DNA of 64,000 nt from Undaria pinnatifida. Taxonomy: Eukaryota; Sar; Phaeophyceae; Laminariales; Alariaceae. Location: positions 4,775,288-4,839,287 of the forward strand of contig JABAKD010000010.1 of NCBI GenBank assembly GCA_012845835.1. Reading direction: 5' to 3'. The notes under the pieces were generated by a model. That model had not been told where the DNA came from and searched no databases. It saw nothing but the letters and a program-made list of their open reading frames with translations. The translations under genes and the position numbers were made by a program. This document shows, one piece after another, positions 19,294 to 29,059 of the stretch (position 1 is its first letter; each line of letters opens with the position of its first letter).

Positions 19294-21616
19294 ATGTATT
19301 TGCGAGAGAATTTTCCCGCACTGCTAGACGCGGGCGCGGTGTATATGTACCCGCTGGAACGACGTGAACTATGTCATTACTGTGAGTTCTCCCTCACAAT
19401 TGACACGGTGGTTACCATACAGCAGTAGCGAAATACTTGTTCTTACCCACCACAACTTCGATCGACCGACATACTCGAGAAACCTCGCACATCCTTGCAA
19501 GGACGGAGAGTATGTGGAATACTTTTTCGCACAAAATTCGCTGGCGAACAAACGTCCAGATCTTGATTGGTTTGTCGCAAGTAGTTGAGAGGGTCCGAGA
19601 ATCGTATCGACGAGGAGCTCCGCTGCAACCGCCCTTCCTGCCCCTTCACCCTCGTGCAGTTCATTCCCCCCGGAACCAACCCGCAGACCGGTGTGACCTT
19701 CGCCGTCTGCCGCTCTGTATGGGGCACGCAAAGCGGTTACTCACACCTCCACATACTCGCTGCTCTCTCTCATTTCTGTGCGCGTCAGCACGCTCAGATG
19801 CATGACGCTCATACAAATCTTTATCAAAAGATCCCGCTGCAACCAACCAACGCCCTTTCTGTTTTGTCGTCCCATTCCCCTGCTGCACAGAGTTCACGAA
19901 CCAGCACCTCAGGAACTGCCTGCTGGACAAGGCCAAAGGCACGGACAACGCGGCCTTCGCCTGCAACGCTGCTGTCAAGGACGTGAGTACACTATCTATT
20001 GTATGTTTTCCCTTCTATTGGGAACAGGCGTCTGGCTTCATCGCGTCACGTGTATCCCGCCGTTGTTTTTGTTTTTGTGTGACGTGGCATGATGAAGTGT
20101 TTCCAGTGCTGTTTCAAATATATGTGTGTGTGTGTTGGAAGGTGCATTTACAAACCTGACGTCTGACAGAGAAGAACGAGGAGTGTAACGCACCCCACTG
20201 GATTTTCCTGCTGATTGATGGTGTCACCAACGTTTTTTTTCCCCGTGTTTTCCTCCAGCCCCGTGTTAAGCGTTAAATTTAGCAACAACAGCAGTCCTGT
20301 ATTGGTAGGGTTAGATGAATCTTGCTGCGCACCCCGGTTCTATCCTCCTCGCGCGTTTTTTCTTTCTTTTACTCTGTACCGTATAAAATACAACATACTC
20401 CAACATTTTTACTCCTGGTTTTTTACTCCTGTGGTTATATCCCAGGTTCGATCCTCAAGTTTTTTGTTGTCTCAATTTCTGCATGCTGTCTGCGCACTGT
20501 GTTGTACGTTCGCAACATGTGTGCAGCATGCATGGAGTAATTTTGTTTTTATTTTTGTCACCTCAAAGTATTATGCGTAATGAGCGTTCACGGAACAGAG
20601 AGTGTGTGTTGTCCCTGTTTTATTTTTTGTGTGAGTGTTTTTCTCTATGCAAGTACTAAGCATCAGTATTCACCTGCTTTTTCCTCGTGTCTCAGTTTCT
20701 GTATGCTCGCGGTGTCACCCCGATTCGATCTTTACACCGTCGTTGTTTCTTTTTCTCCTGCGTTTTCCTCCAGCCCCGTGTTTGGCGTTGAAATGAGCAA
20801 CACAACAAGCAATGTGTTCATAGAATACGACGAATCGTGGTGCGCACCCCGACCCCGGTTCTATCCTCCTCACACCGTTTTTTTCTGGCGTGATCCAAGT
20901 GATCCTATAAATTACTGCATTTCTGCGTGCCTGCATGATGCCGTGTGATTAGCGTCAGGTTCGATCCTCCCACTTTTTTTTTTTTTCAAGTTCTGCATGC
21001 TGTCTCCGTACGACCGTGTTCTACGTTCGCAACAACAACGCTGCTATGTATGTGTTCATACAACATGTGTGCAGCATGCAGAAGTCGTTTATTTTTTTTT
21101 CCCTCCCAGTATTATACAGAACAGAAGGTGTTTTCCCTCTTTTTATTTTCTGTGTGAGTGGTTGTGCAAGAACTAGACAGCCGCACGGTAGAGCAGAATG
21201 CTTGCAAAAAACGTGCATGTATTGTTTCCCGTTTGTGTTGCAGCTACTATATTTTCGAGTGAGTGTTTTGCTCCGCGCAACAAGTCTAATTTTGTTTCAA
21301 AATTTGTTTCCTCCTCCGTTCCTGTTTTTTGTTCTCTTCCGCGCAGATCGGAAAAGAGTGCACCACGTGCGTGCAGGCCGACCCTGTCATCAAGGAGGGC
21401 GACGTCCTGCTCTCCAGCGCTCCCCTGGGGACTCGCCTGCACTACACATGCGCCCGCAAGAAGCGCAAGGACTTCCTTCGCCTGGTCTTCGGCTCCCAGG
21501 ACAAGCGCCACAAGAACTACCTCAAGAAGGAGCAGGAGTCGGCGGAAAAGAAGCTCAAGGTCGAGAGCGCAGTCGGCTTCGCTGCCCTCGCGCCTGACTC
21601 TGACGACGACCTTTGA
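19294..21616 (+). CDS. Gene 2: Cys-rich zinc-finger-like protein, four exons
   Basis: Exons 19294-19381 (ATG), 19592-19716, 19893-19982 and 21347-21616 (TGA) join in phase to about 190 residues. Three donors look good (T|GTGAGT, GAC|GTGAGT) or acceptable (TCT|GTATGG). Exon 2 has RCNRPSCPF (C-x4-C) and TFAVC, exon 3 NCLLDKAK to FACNAA, exon 4 C-x2-C (KECTTC), IKEGDVLL and a following H-x2-C (HYTC), then a Lys-rich stretch and an acidic end DSDDDL. The C-x2-C-x23-H-x2-C spacing suggests a treble-clef or PARP-like finger, but I cannot assign the family. It parallels gene 1 domain for domain. Exon 2 begins inside a reversed Helitron fragment. An AATAAA at 22288 may serve as its poly(A) signal. 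Confidence 0.6.
19497..19606 (-). mobile_element. 110-bp reversed copy of Helitron coding sequence
   Basis: The reverse complement of 19497-19606 equals 23199-23308 base for base, inside the Helitron gene (the part encoding TCDKPIKIWTFVRQR). Matching stops abruptly at both sides. The fragment supplies the end of gene 2 intron 1, its AG acceptor and the first 15 bases of exon 2 in my model. Perfect identity means a recent copy. Confidence 0.85.
20224..21170 (+). repeat. 514-bp tandem duplication in gene 2 intron 3
   Basis: CCTCCAGCCCCGTGTT at 20252 and 20766, CACCCCGGTTCTATCCTCCT, GGTTCGATCCTC, TTCTGCATGCTGTCT, ATGTGTGCAGCATGCA and AGTATTAT recur in order. The two units have diverged more than the gene 1 duplication. 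One frame after the inner TCCAG is open in both units (peptides around SSPVFGVEMSN and SSPVLSVKFSN), but its phase does not fit gene 2. Confidence 0.7.
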
Positions 21617-21631
21617 GGCGTTCGTTATCGC

Positions 21632-21909
21632 CTTGCCCTTTCTTTTCAAAAGTTGGGGTTTCGTTCGTTCGTGAGCTTGAGCTCCACACGTTCGGTGTTG
21701 ACTTTGGTTTGGATCAAGGTTAATTTTTCTTTCAGTAAGCTCCTTGGAAGGGGCGCTGCTTTTACTACTACCTTGCCCTTTTCTTCTTGAGAAGTTGGGG
21801 TTTCGTTCGTTCGTGAGCTTGAGCTACACGTGTTCGGTGTTGACTTTGGTTTGGACCTAGGTTAATTTTTCTTTCAGTAAGCTCCTTTGAAGGGGCGCTG
21901 CTTTTACTG
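21632..21909 (+). repeat. 139-bp tandem repeats upstream of the Helitron gene
   Basis: Two close units start CCTTGCCCTTT at 21632 and 21771, each with GTTGGGGTTTCGTTCGTTCG, GTGTTGACTTTGGTTTGG and TTTTTCTTTCAGTAAGCTCC. A partial third lies at about 21985-22070. They fill the space between gene 2 and the Helitron ATG and may form its promoter or 5' leader. Confidence 0.75.
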
Positions 21910-22287
21910 CTGCTACCTATCGCTGGGTTACACCTTGCCTTCGGCCAGGTCTGTAACCAGCTTTTTTCTACGTTTGCCTGTTCGGGTTGACGTCATCCGT
22001 ATTGACTTTGGTTTGGACCAGGGTTGTTGTTTTCTTCGACTAGCTCCTTTGAAGGAGCGCAGCTTTACTACTGCCTTTTGTTGGTTTGCATCTTGGCTTC
22101 AGCCGGGTAAGTTACCAGCATTTTTGTGCGTGTGCCTGCGTTTGAGCTCAGGCGTTCGTTTTTTCTGTGACCGTTTTTTCTGCTCCTCATCGTTTGGAGT
22201 AGAGGCAACACCGGTTTCGTTTCGTCTGATCTTGACTCGTGTCAAGGCTTGCGTGTTTTGGTCTTAAAAGACTTCTGGATTCTGAAT

Positions 22288-22297
22288 AATAAATAAA
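22288..22297 (+). promoter_or_regulatory. Overlapping AATAAA signals
   Basis: AATAAATAAA, two overlapping polyadenylation-type hexamers, sits 20-29 bases before the Helitron ATG. It could end gene 2 transcripts that read through the repeats. Confidence 0.35.
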
Positions 22298-22316
22298 ACA
22301 CTTTCATCTTTTAAAC

Positions 22317-25300
22317 ATGTCCTCTCAACCAACTCCGAGGTTGGGAGTGTTGACATTTGGCGATCTCACAGTGTCCTTGCCGAGTGAGTACGTTCTGCGT
22401 GCTCCATCCCTGAACGATCCGTCCAACGATATTTGCAAACACTGCAATGCTCGCACTTGGCGTGAGGAGACTATTAACTGTTGCTCCAGCGGCAAGTATG
22501 TCGTGGAGCCATTGATTCCGCTGTCGAGTGACGTTGAGGAGTTGTACAAGACAAAACACTTCTTACAGAACCAGCGCCGGTATAACGGGTTGTTTAGTTT
22601 CACCGCCATGGGCGCTGCTCCGACACCCACTTGGACACAACCCTCTTATCCTTCAATGCTTCAGTTGCACGGTCGATCCTACCACCGCATCATGGACGCC
22701 TTCCAAACTTACTCTGAGCGTGTCCCACTCGTAAACAAAGCGCGACTATACATGTACGACTCGAACATGCTTCAGCATGCTGCCAAACAGAAAAAATTAG
22801 ACCAGACAGTCGTCGCCAACCTGTCCGCAGCTCTGCACGCGAACAACTCTTGGATAAAAACGTACAAGTCCATTCTCCTAGAGGTCAATCAATCAGATCC
22901 TAGCGACAATGTCGGCATTGAATTCGCTCAAGTCACACGACAAACACACGGGCCCGTAGTCGGCGACGCTCCTCCTCCCTCAGGAAAAGAAATCGCTGCT
23001 TTGATTTTCAAAGACGACGCGCAATCTCGCTCGAAAAGATTTGTGTACACCTTTCCTAGAACTGGACCGGGTGAAATCTGCGATCGACCTCGCTTTGTGC
23101 CAATTTGGTCTCCAACGTATTCCTCACTACAATACCCACTTCTGCTCTTTCACGGCGAGCCAGGATGGAGTCCAGGCTACTACAAAGAAGACCCGCCCTA
23201 CGATTCTCGGACCCTCTCAACTACTTGCGACAAACCAATCAAGATCTGGACGTTTGTTCGCCAGCGAATTTTGTGCGAAAAAGTATTCCACATACTCTCC
23301 GTCCTTGCTCAAGAATATGCATGTGATGCTTATTCTAGACAGGAGGACAGCACCCTAGACTACATCGGTTCCAACAAATGCCAGAAAAGAATCACACAAT
23401 ACAAAGCTCTACGAAGTGCAGTCGGCACAACTCCGACGGGCAAAAAATTGCCGACAGCATTTCACGCGTCACCAGCAAACCGTAAAAAGAGACAGCTTGA
23501 CGGCATGGCCGTCGTCACACGCAAAGGGAGACCGTCGTTAATGGTTACTGTTACGTGCAACGGGTTCTGGCCTGAAATTCAAGCTAATTTGCTGCCAGGA
23601 CAATGCGCGATGGACCGACCGGATCTGTGCAACCGCGTTTTCAAAATAAAGCTTAAAGCTATCATGAACGACCTGAAGAACAACCTCTACGGGAAGGCGA
23701 TTTATCACCTCTCCGTCATTGAATTTCAGAAAAGGGGCATGCCCCACAGTCATATTGTAATAAGGTTTGACGGCCTGAGCCCTGAAGCTCGTCAGGAGGT
23801 GGGCAAGTGGGTGTGGACGAACTTGCCGGACGAAAGAATTGCCGGCGGAAAACTGAGAGAAAAAGTCATTAAGTACATGGTACACCAAAAGTGCGGGGAG
23901 TTCAACCCCAACGCGCCATGCATGACTACAGACCACAAGACGAACAGAAAGCACTGCTCAAAGCACTACCCTCAACCATTCAGGGACAATTTTGCAACAG
24001 ACCCCAAGACAGGAAGGGCCGAGTACCGACGTCTAGACAACCGAGATACCGCTACAATAAAGCAAAAAAATGGGGCCAACCAGTACGTTGAGACCGAAAT
24101 TGATAACCGCTACATTGTGCCTTACAATCCATACCTTCTCATGAAATACGATTGTCACATTTGCGTTGATTTGGTCACGGCCATGGCAGTAGTTGCCTAT
24201 ATATACAAATACTGCTATAAAGGACCGGACATGGCCAAAGCACGGATTATGTACGACGGAGATGAGATAGAGGCGTACAAAAGTATTCGCTACATATCAA
24301 GTTCTGAAGCAATGTGGAGAATTTTTGGCTTCGACATGCAAAGCCGTTCTCCTGGTGTCATACTGCTCTATGTTCATCTCGAGGGCGAACAAGTCGTAAT
24401 CCACGACGAGGATGATACAGCGGAGCAACGCCGCGAATTGGCCAAGAACTCCCAAACTGACCTCATGCGGTATTTCAGACGCCCTACCGGAGAGCCTTTT
24501 GACGAACTCACTTTCCTCGACTATTTCGAACAATTTACCGTCGAGCCGAAACAGCGACGGAGAAAACGTGGCCGCCGTAACCAACAACGGAACGAGTCTG
24601 AGGATGACAACAGCGATGGCTACGACAGCGACGACGCAGACCCTACCGCTACGCCCAATCGTATCGATGGATACGGCAACTACGTGTACCGCCGACGCTC
24701 TCAATGCGTTTGCCGTGTTAACTTTCTCAAGCCCGACTCAGGCGACGTGTGGTACCTTCGGCTTCTTCTGCACCACGTCGCCTCGCAAAGCTGGGAGCAA
24801 ATTCGCACCGTAGATGCCGTCCTTCACGAGTCTCACCAATCTGCAGCGCATGCACTTGGCTTGGTGGCAGACGCACAGGAGTACGACCTTACGTTAAGAG
24901 AGTCTCTAAATTTCTCCACTCCTCGGGAACTCAGATCTCTTTTAGTTACGCTCATCATCGCAGGTGCTCCGGCACGCGACCTGTGGGACACTCACAAGCA
25001 GCACTTCATGACCGACTACATGTGCCGCATGTCCGAATCTTCAGCCACCGACAGCGCGCTCAGGCAGCTCGATGTAATGCTCGCCAAGCACGGAAAGACT
25101 ACCGCTTCCGTCGGCTTGCCGCATGTTTCGCATCCAGACACGGAATACCACCGGCTTCTCGCTGCCTTCAACCGTGAAGACATGCGGCAAGAGGCTGACG
25201 GCATCATACCTAAGTTGAATTCAGAACAGAGGACTGTTTTCGATGCCGTCGTCAACTCCGTGCGGAACAAGGCAGGTGGCATTTTCATGATCGACGCGCC

Positions 25301-27227
25301 GGCTGGTTCGGGCAAGACCTTCACCATGACCGCCATTTTGGCAGACTTGAGAGCAAAGGGCAACCTCGTACTGTGCTCCGCTTCCACAGGAATCGCTGCA
25401 CTTCTCTTACCAGGGGGTCTCACAGCCCACTCCACCTTCAAAATCCCATTCGGTGATAACCTCGTGCAGGGCTCTGTGTGCAACGTCAAGGCCGAAACAG
25501 AACGTGCCGAAGTTCTTCGTCGTGCCGACCTCATTATTTGGGACGAAATACCTATGAGTGACAAGCTTGCACCCGAAGCTTTAGATCTTACTCTTCGTGA
25601 CTTGCGCCGCTGTGACAAGCCGTTCGGAGGCGCAACAGTTTTGTTCGGAGGAGACTGGCGACAGGTCGGGCCTGTCGTTGTCTTTGGTACTCCTGCAGAC
25701 GTCGTCGAGGCTTCTCTTATCTCTTCCTATCTTTGGGGTAAGGTACAGAGGTTCCGCCTGGTGCAGTCCATGCGCGACCGCCTAGACAAACCATACTCGC
25801 GCACTGTCAGAGCGGTAGGTGAAGGTTTGATACCTCCTGTAACCCTTCCGGACGAGTCTGTTATTATCCCGCTGGAATACACCCTACCCGAGGAGCACGA
25901 TACAGAATCCCATCCAACTGCTTCTCTCCCCTCAACTTGCTCATTGAGTGGCACCACCGAGTTCCAAACGCTCATCGATTTTGTTTATCCTGACATTTTG
26001 ACCGCTCAGCCCGCAGAATTTGCCGACAGGGGCATCCTGTCGCCGACTAACGCCAGCACCGACGAGATCAACGATCATATACTCAATCTCTTGCCCAACC
26101 AATTGCATTCTCTGAAAAGCTCCAACACAATCATCAAGTCCAACCCAAAAGACATTGAGGAGGTTACCTCTGTAGAATTCTTGGAGAAGATTGACGTTCC
26201 TGGGGTACCGCCGCACCAACTAGACCTCAAAGTTGGCTGTATCGTCATGTTCATCAGAAATGTGAACTTCGACAGCGGTATCGTCAACGGAAGGAAAGGC
26301 ATTGTGCGCGCAATTTCGCCGCGAATTGTCGACGTCGAAATCATCGCTCCAGGTTCTCCGCTCGTGAAAGTGCCGCGCATTCTGTTCGAGGTTAAGGTCG
26401 GCAGGCAAGGGATGTGCTTCCACCGCCGACAGTTTCCGCTGCGTGTTTGCTACGCAATGACAATAAACAAAAGCCAGGGGCAAACACTTGCCCGCGTCGG
26501 ACTAGATCTTCGATCTGACGTGTTCTGCCATGGTCAGCTTTACGTCGCTCTCAGCAGGACCACTTCTAGCAACAGCGTCCTCCTACTGGTGCAGCCAGAA
26601 CGTCTCATCAACGGCGTGCCTCATGTCGCCAACTGCGTCTATGCGCCCTTCATCGAGGCAGCCACCGGCAACAAGCTTCCGGAGTTCAACCCCATTTTTT
26701 ACCAACCGCCGAACTCAAACCCTCCCTCCCGTCCATCATTGCCCGCGCCTGACCAACCACAACCACCTTCTTCGTGGAATATTGTCGACGAGGTTGGTGA
26801 TGGTGCCTGTCTGCTCAGAACCATTGCCAGAAAAGTTTTCAGCGACCCAGAATATCACCATCAAGTTCGCCAACAAATTGTGTCTCACATCCATGCCAAC
26901 CAAGACTACTTCTTCCTACACATTCAAAACGGGTTTGGAAATGAACCCATTCATGTTCAAGGTTCTAGCCCACAAATCTACCACTCCGTCCAGCAATACT
27001 TGCAAATCATGGCTCTACCCACGGCCTACGCTGGATACATCGAGATAGCGGCCGCCGAGATACTATACGGGGTGACCATAGAAGTCCGGGTCGCTGGAAC
27101 AAATTACCCACCGCCGGCTGACCCTCACCAGCCAAACATTCTCACTGTTCTTTTCCACGCCAATTCCCTTCACTACTGCACTCTGTCACCTTCGAACGCG
27201 CACAATAATAATGATAGCGATCCATGA
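22317..27227 (+). CDS. Helitron Rep/helicase with C-terminal OTU domain
   Basis: One uninterrupted frame of 1636 codons from ATG. The Rep domain has the HUH-type motif PHSH (about residues 476-479) and the two-tyrosine motif YIYKYCYKG (about 628-636). A basic/acidic linker follows (about 740-780). The PIF1-like superfamily 1 helicase has Walker A GSGKT (about 997-1001), WDE (about 1075-1077), the MTINKSQGQT motif (about 1381) and VALSRT. A C-terminal OTU cysteine protease has DGACLLRT with Cys near 1498 and His in LHYC near 1619. Rep nicks and joins single-stranded DNA and the helicase unwinds it in rolling-circle transposition; OTU fusions are known from Helitron2/Helentron-like elements. 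All key residues I looked for are present, so the protein may be active. Element ends were not found. Confidence 0.93.
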   Translation: MSSQPTPRLGVLTFGDLTVSLPSEYVLRAPSLNDPSNDICKHCNARTWREETINCCSSGKYVVEPLIPLSSDVEELYKTKHFLQNQRRYNGLFSFTAMGAAPTPTWTQPSYPSMLQLHGRSYHRIMDAFQTYSERVPLVNKARLYMYDSNMLQHAAKQKKLDQTVVANLSAALHANNSWIKTYKSILLEVNQSDPSDNVGIEFAQVTRQTHGPVVGDAPPPSGKEIAALIFKDDAQSRSKRFVYTFPRTGPGEICDRPRFVPIWSPTYSSLQYPLLLFHGEPGWSPGYYKEDPPYDSRTLSTTCDKPIKIWTFVRQRILCEKVFHILSVLAQEYACDAYSRQEDSTLDYIGSNKCQKRITQYKALRSAVGTTPTGKKLPTAFHASPANRKKRQLDGMAVVTRKGRPSLMVTVTCNGFWPEIQANLLPGQCAMDRPDLCNRVFKIKLKAIMNDLKNNLYGKAIYHLSVIEFQKRGMPHSHIVIRFDGLSPEARQEVGKWVWTNLPDERIAGGKLREKVIKYMVHQKCGEFNPNAPCMTTDHKTNRKHCSKHYPQPFRDNFATDPKTGRAEYRRLDNRDTATIKQKNGANQYVETEIDNRYIVPYNPYLLMKYDCHICVDLVTAMAVVAYIYKYCYKGPDMAKARIMYDGDEIEAYKSIRYISSSEAMWRIFGFDMQSRSPGVILLYVHLEGEQVVIHDEDDTAEQRRELAKNSQTDLMRYFRRPTGEPFDELTFLDYFEQFTVEPKQRRRKRGRRNQQRNESEDDNSDGYDSDDADPTATPNRIDGYGNYVYRRRSQCVCRVNFLKPDSGDVWYLRLLLHHVASQSWEQIRTVDAVLHESHQSAAHALGLVADAQEYDLTLRESLNFSTPRELRSLLVTLIIAGAPARDLWDTHKQHFMTDYMCRMSESSATDSALRQLDVMLAKHGKTTASVGLPHVSHPDTEYHRLLAAFNREDMRQEADGIIPKLNSEQRTVFDAVVNSVRNKAGGIFMIDAPAGSGKTFTMTAILADLRAKGNLVLCSASTGIAALLLPGGLTAHSTFKIPFGDNLVQGSVCNVKAETERAEVLRRADLIIWDEIPMSDKLAPEALDLTLRDLRRCDKPFGGATVLFGGDWRQVGPVVVFGTPADVVEASLISSYLWGKVQRFRLVQSMRDRLDKPYSRTVRAVGEGLIPPVTLPDESVIIPLEYTLPEEHDTESHPTASLPSTCSLSGTTEFQTLIDFVYPDILTAQPAEFADRGILSPTNASTDEINDHILNLLPNQLHSLKSSNTIIKSNPKDIEEVTSVEFLEKIDVPGVPPHQLDLKVGCIVMFIRNVNFDSGIVNGRKGIVRAISPRIVDVEIIAPGSPLVKVPRILFEVKVGRQGMCFHRRQFPLRVCYAMTINKSQGQTLARVGLDLRSDVFCHGQLYVALSRTTSSNSVLLLVQPERLINGVPHVANCVYAPFIEAATGNKLPEFNPIFYQPPNSNPPSRPSLPAPDQPQPPSSWNIVDEVGDGACLLRTIARKVFSDPEYHHQVRQQIVSHIHANQDYFFLHIQNGFGNEPIHVQGSSPQIYHSVQQYLQIMALPTAYAGYIEIAAAEILYGVTIEVRVAGTNYPPPADPHQPNILTVLFHANSLHYCTLSPSNAHNNNDSDP

Positions 27228-27509
27228 CTGAAAACTGTTTTTCAATTATATTTTTTTTTTTAGTTTAACATAATATCGTCATACTACTTAGGGGCTGGGT
27301 GCGCCGCTCAGCAGTGTTGACACGGGCTGAACATCCGTATGCGTTCGTACAGGAAGTGGTTCGCGCTGTGTTTCGGCAGCGGGTTGTTGCGGGAAAAGAG
27401 GCGTTTCAAATCTATATCACTGTTTGCTTTCGTCTTGCATCACCCCCATCCGCTGTGCTCTCATGAGCCCACTCCGAAGGGAGATCTTGTATATCTTATC
27501 ATACCTGGC
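27228..27509. other. Helitron 3' flank, no gene
   Basis: Begins with a T run. No canonical CTRR end preceded by a hairpin is visible here, so the Helitron boundary is open. Confidence 0.4.
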
Positions 27510-27985
27510 TCAGCAACTGCTGTGGACTTGATCCAAGGTGCGCGCGAGTTCCTTTGCCTTGGAGAAAAACCACTCGGGATTTTTTGTCCCGATGATTACT
27601 TAATATTAGAGCGTCATTACGTCATTACGAGTACACAAGGGAGTGTAGTAAGCACAACAGCAGCACTGTACATTGAACAGCATCAATCTTGCCTTATACT
27701 CCAGATGCAAGCTGACAATAGGCACAGGCTGAAGACAATCACCCACCTCTTGAGCGCTCCCTGTGTTCCAGTAGAGCTTTCGCCGCACCATTGCATTAGA
27801 CCCATCGCATACCCGTCCCCCAGAAGCAAGGAATCCACATCGTCGTCGTAGAATTCCATTCCCTGCTTCTCGACGAAAGCTCTGAAGGCTCTGAGAGCCT
27901 TTTCTCGGGCGCTGTGCTTTGAGGCATTGAGCCCCACGATGAAGCGCTGTATCTCCGCACCAGCATCTTCTGGGCTGACAGGCAT
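27510..27985 (-). CDS. Small helical (HEAT/ARM-like?) protein, two exons
   Basis: Minus strand. Exon 1 is 27743-27985 from ATG (81 codons) and exon 2 27510-27557 ending TGA, joined at TGG|GTGATT and CTCCAAG|GCA, both phase 0, giving about 96 residues. The protein reads MPVSPEDAGAEIQRFI at the start, then a predicted pair of amphipathic helices (SAREKALRAFRAFVEK), an acidic YDDDVDSLLL and, after the join, ALKRW plus AKELARTLDQ. The helix-pair character recalls HEAT repeats, but one repeat is not enough to assign a family. A nearby alternative donor GTGGGT would give another frame. It stands head to head with the gene at 28164. Confidence 0.5.
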
Positions 27986-28163
27986 GGGTACAGCTTTCCA
28001 GCAAGGATGTTGCGCGGGTCTTCAAGGTTTTTCTCAGTGTTCTCGCGCAAGAAACCAACCCAACCGCCTTCGCAATGTTTTGCAAACCCCCGTGTAGGAT
28101 ACTCCCAACTCCCAGCTCACAGCAGCACCCACACACGCACACAATGTGCTGCTGTCTGTTGCC
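27986..28163. promoter_or_regulatory. Short divergent intergenic region
   Basis: 178 bases separate the ATGs of two small head-to-head genes, so both promoters must lie here. It contains a CA-rich patch (ACCCACACACGCACACA). No TATA box is evident. Confidence 0.4.
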
Positions 28164-28643
28164 ATGAGCTCCGATGAGGACCGTGTGAGAGCTTCTCGAC
28201 GAGAAGGCAAATCACGAAAAAAGAGCGGTGAGTGAACGAGGAATGGCAGAGCATGTTTTGCGTTTTGTGCTGATGACTGTCATTTTAGGTTCCGGTCGGT
28301 TATCGCCGCCGCTTGCACGGGTAGCCGGTACTGTTATACCAGGTAAGCTGCTGCGGTATACTTGTAGACTAAGCTCGCACCGGAGTTGCTTTTGGCGTTT
28401 GACTCGTTCTTGTATTAATAGTGATAACGGACACATCGCGTCTTGACTGAGATACCATTATGCCATTCCGAGCAGGGTCCTATTTGGGAAAGAAGCGCAA
28501 AATCACTCCATCAAGCGATAGCGGATGGTCAGACCTACTCCTATCTGGTATCCATTTTTTATGTTGAGCATTTGAACCTTGCTGCCACTGGCCGACGCGA
28601 CTATATGTATGTTTTTTTAACGAAAGAATATGACCCCTCCTAG
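28164..28643 (+). CDS. Small basic/Ser-rich protein, four exons
   Basis: Exons 28164-28227 (ATG), 28289-28342, 28476-28547 and, less surely, 28627-28643 (TAG). The first three join at phase 1 with good donors (G|GTGAGT, CCAG|GTAAGC, G|GTATCC) and acceptors (TTTTAG, GAGCAG). The peptide starts MSSDEDRVRASRREGKSRKK, continues SGSGRLSPPL, then YLGKKRKITPSSDSGWSDLL and ends EYDPS. The KKRK patch could be a nuclear signal. About 68 residues; no family recognised. Intron 1 is only 61 bases. Confidence 0.55.
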
Positions 28644-28689
28644 TAAGAAAAACTCACCCACATAGACATACTAATATCTTCGTGCTGAA

Positions 28690-28790
28690 TGCGCTCGGTT
28701 GGTGCATCCCTGGCATCTCCGGGGTCGGACGATCCAGCTCACTTGCGGAACGGCCCAGCTATTCTTTGATTTCTTGCTCCACCTTATCTA
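28690..28790 (+). repeat. Copy of the CTCGGTTGGTGCATCC repeat
   Basis: Matches 16890-17020 in the same order of blocks, with an internal deletion. Confidence 0.6.
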
Positions 28791-28837
28791 TTTTTATCAC
28801 AAATATATATCGATTTTTTAATGGGGATCAATCTTTT

Positions 28838-29059
28838 TTTCTAGTGACACCCAGATTCGAACCACCGAAGACCACGCTTAAGGACAGTCTATCTACTAGA
28901 CTACAACGTCACATTGATTTCTATTTTATTTTTACAAATAAATTTATAAATAATACTCCGAGTACCAGGTATCGATTTTCATGAGGCTCACTTTTTTTCC
29001 CATGACACCCGGATTCGAACCAGCGAAGGGCAGGATTATACAGGGACAGTCTATCTACT
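28838..29059 (-). mobile_element. tRNA-like SINE array (family C), left part
   Basis: Two minus-strand units. Each has a tRNA-like head; in the first, ends GTGACGT and GTGTCAC can pair as a 7-bp acceptor stem, with a TAGTCTAGTAG A box and GGTTCGAATC B box. An A/T-rich link with GAAAAATCGATA follows. The second unit is cut at CTATCTACT by a LINE and resumes at 30994. Confidence 0.75.

Noticed and set aside
20740-20948. An extra exon of gene 2 in the tandem intron repeat
   Set aside because: Its open frame does not match the phase left by exon 3, and no donor is evident.
27574-27592. Hairpin TCGGGA/TCCCGA as the Helitron 3' end
   Set aside because: No CTRR follows, and it lies in the proposed intron of the small gene at 27510-27985.
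28842-28910. A functional tRNA gene on the minus strand
   Set aside because: An acceptor-like stem can pair, but the sequence is one unit of a SINE array with T-rich links, so I treat it as SINE.
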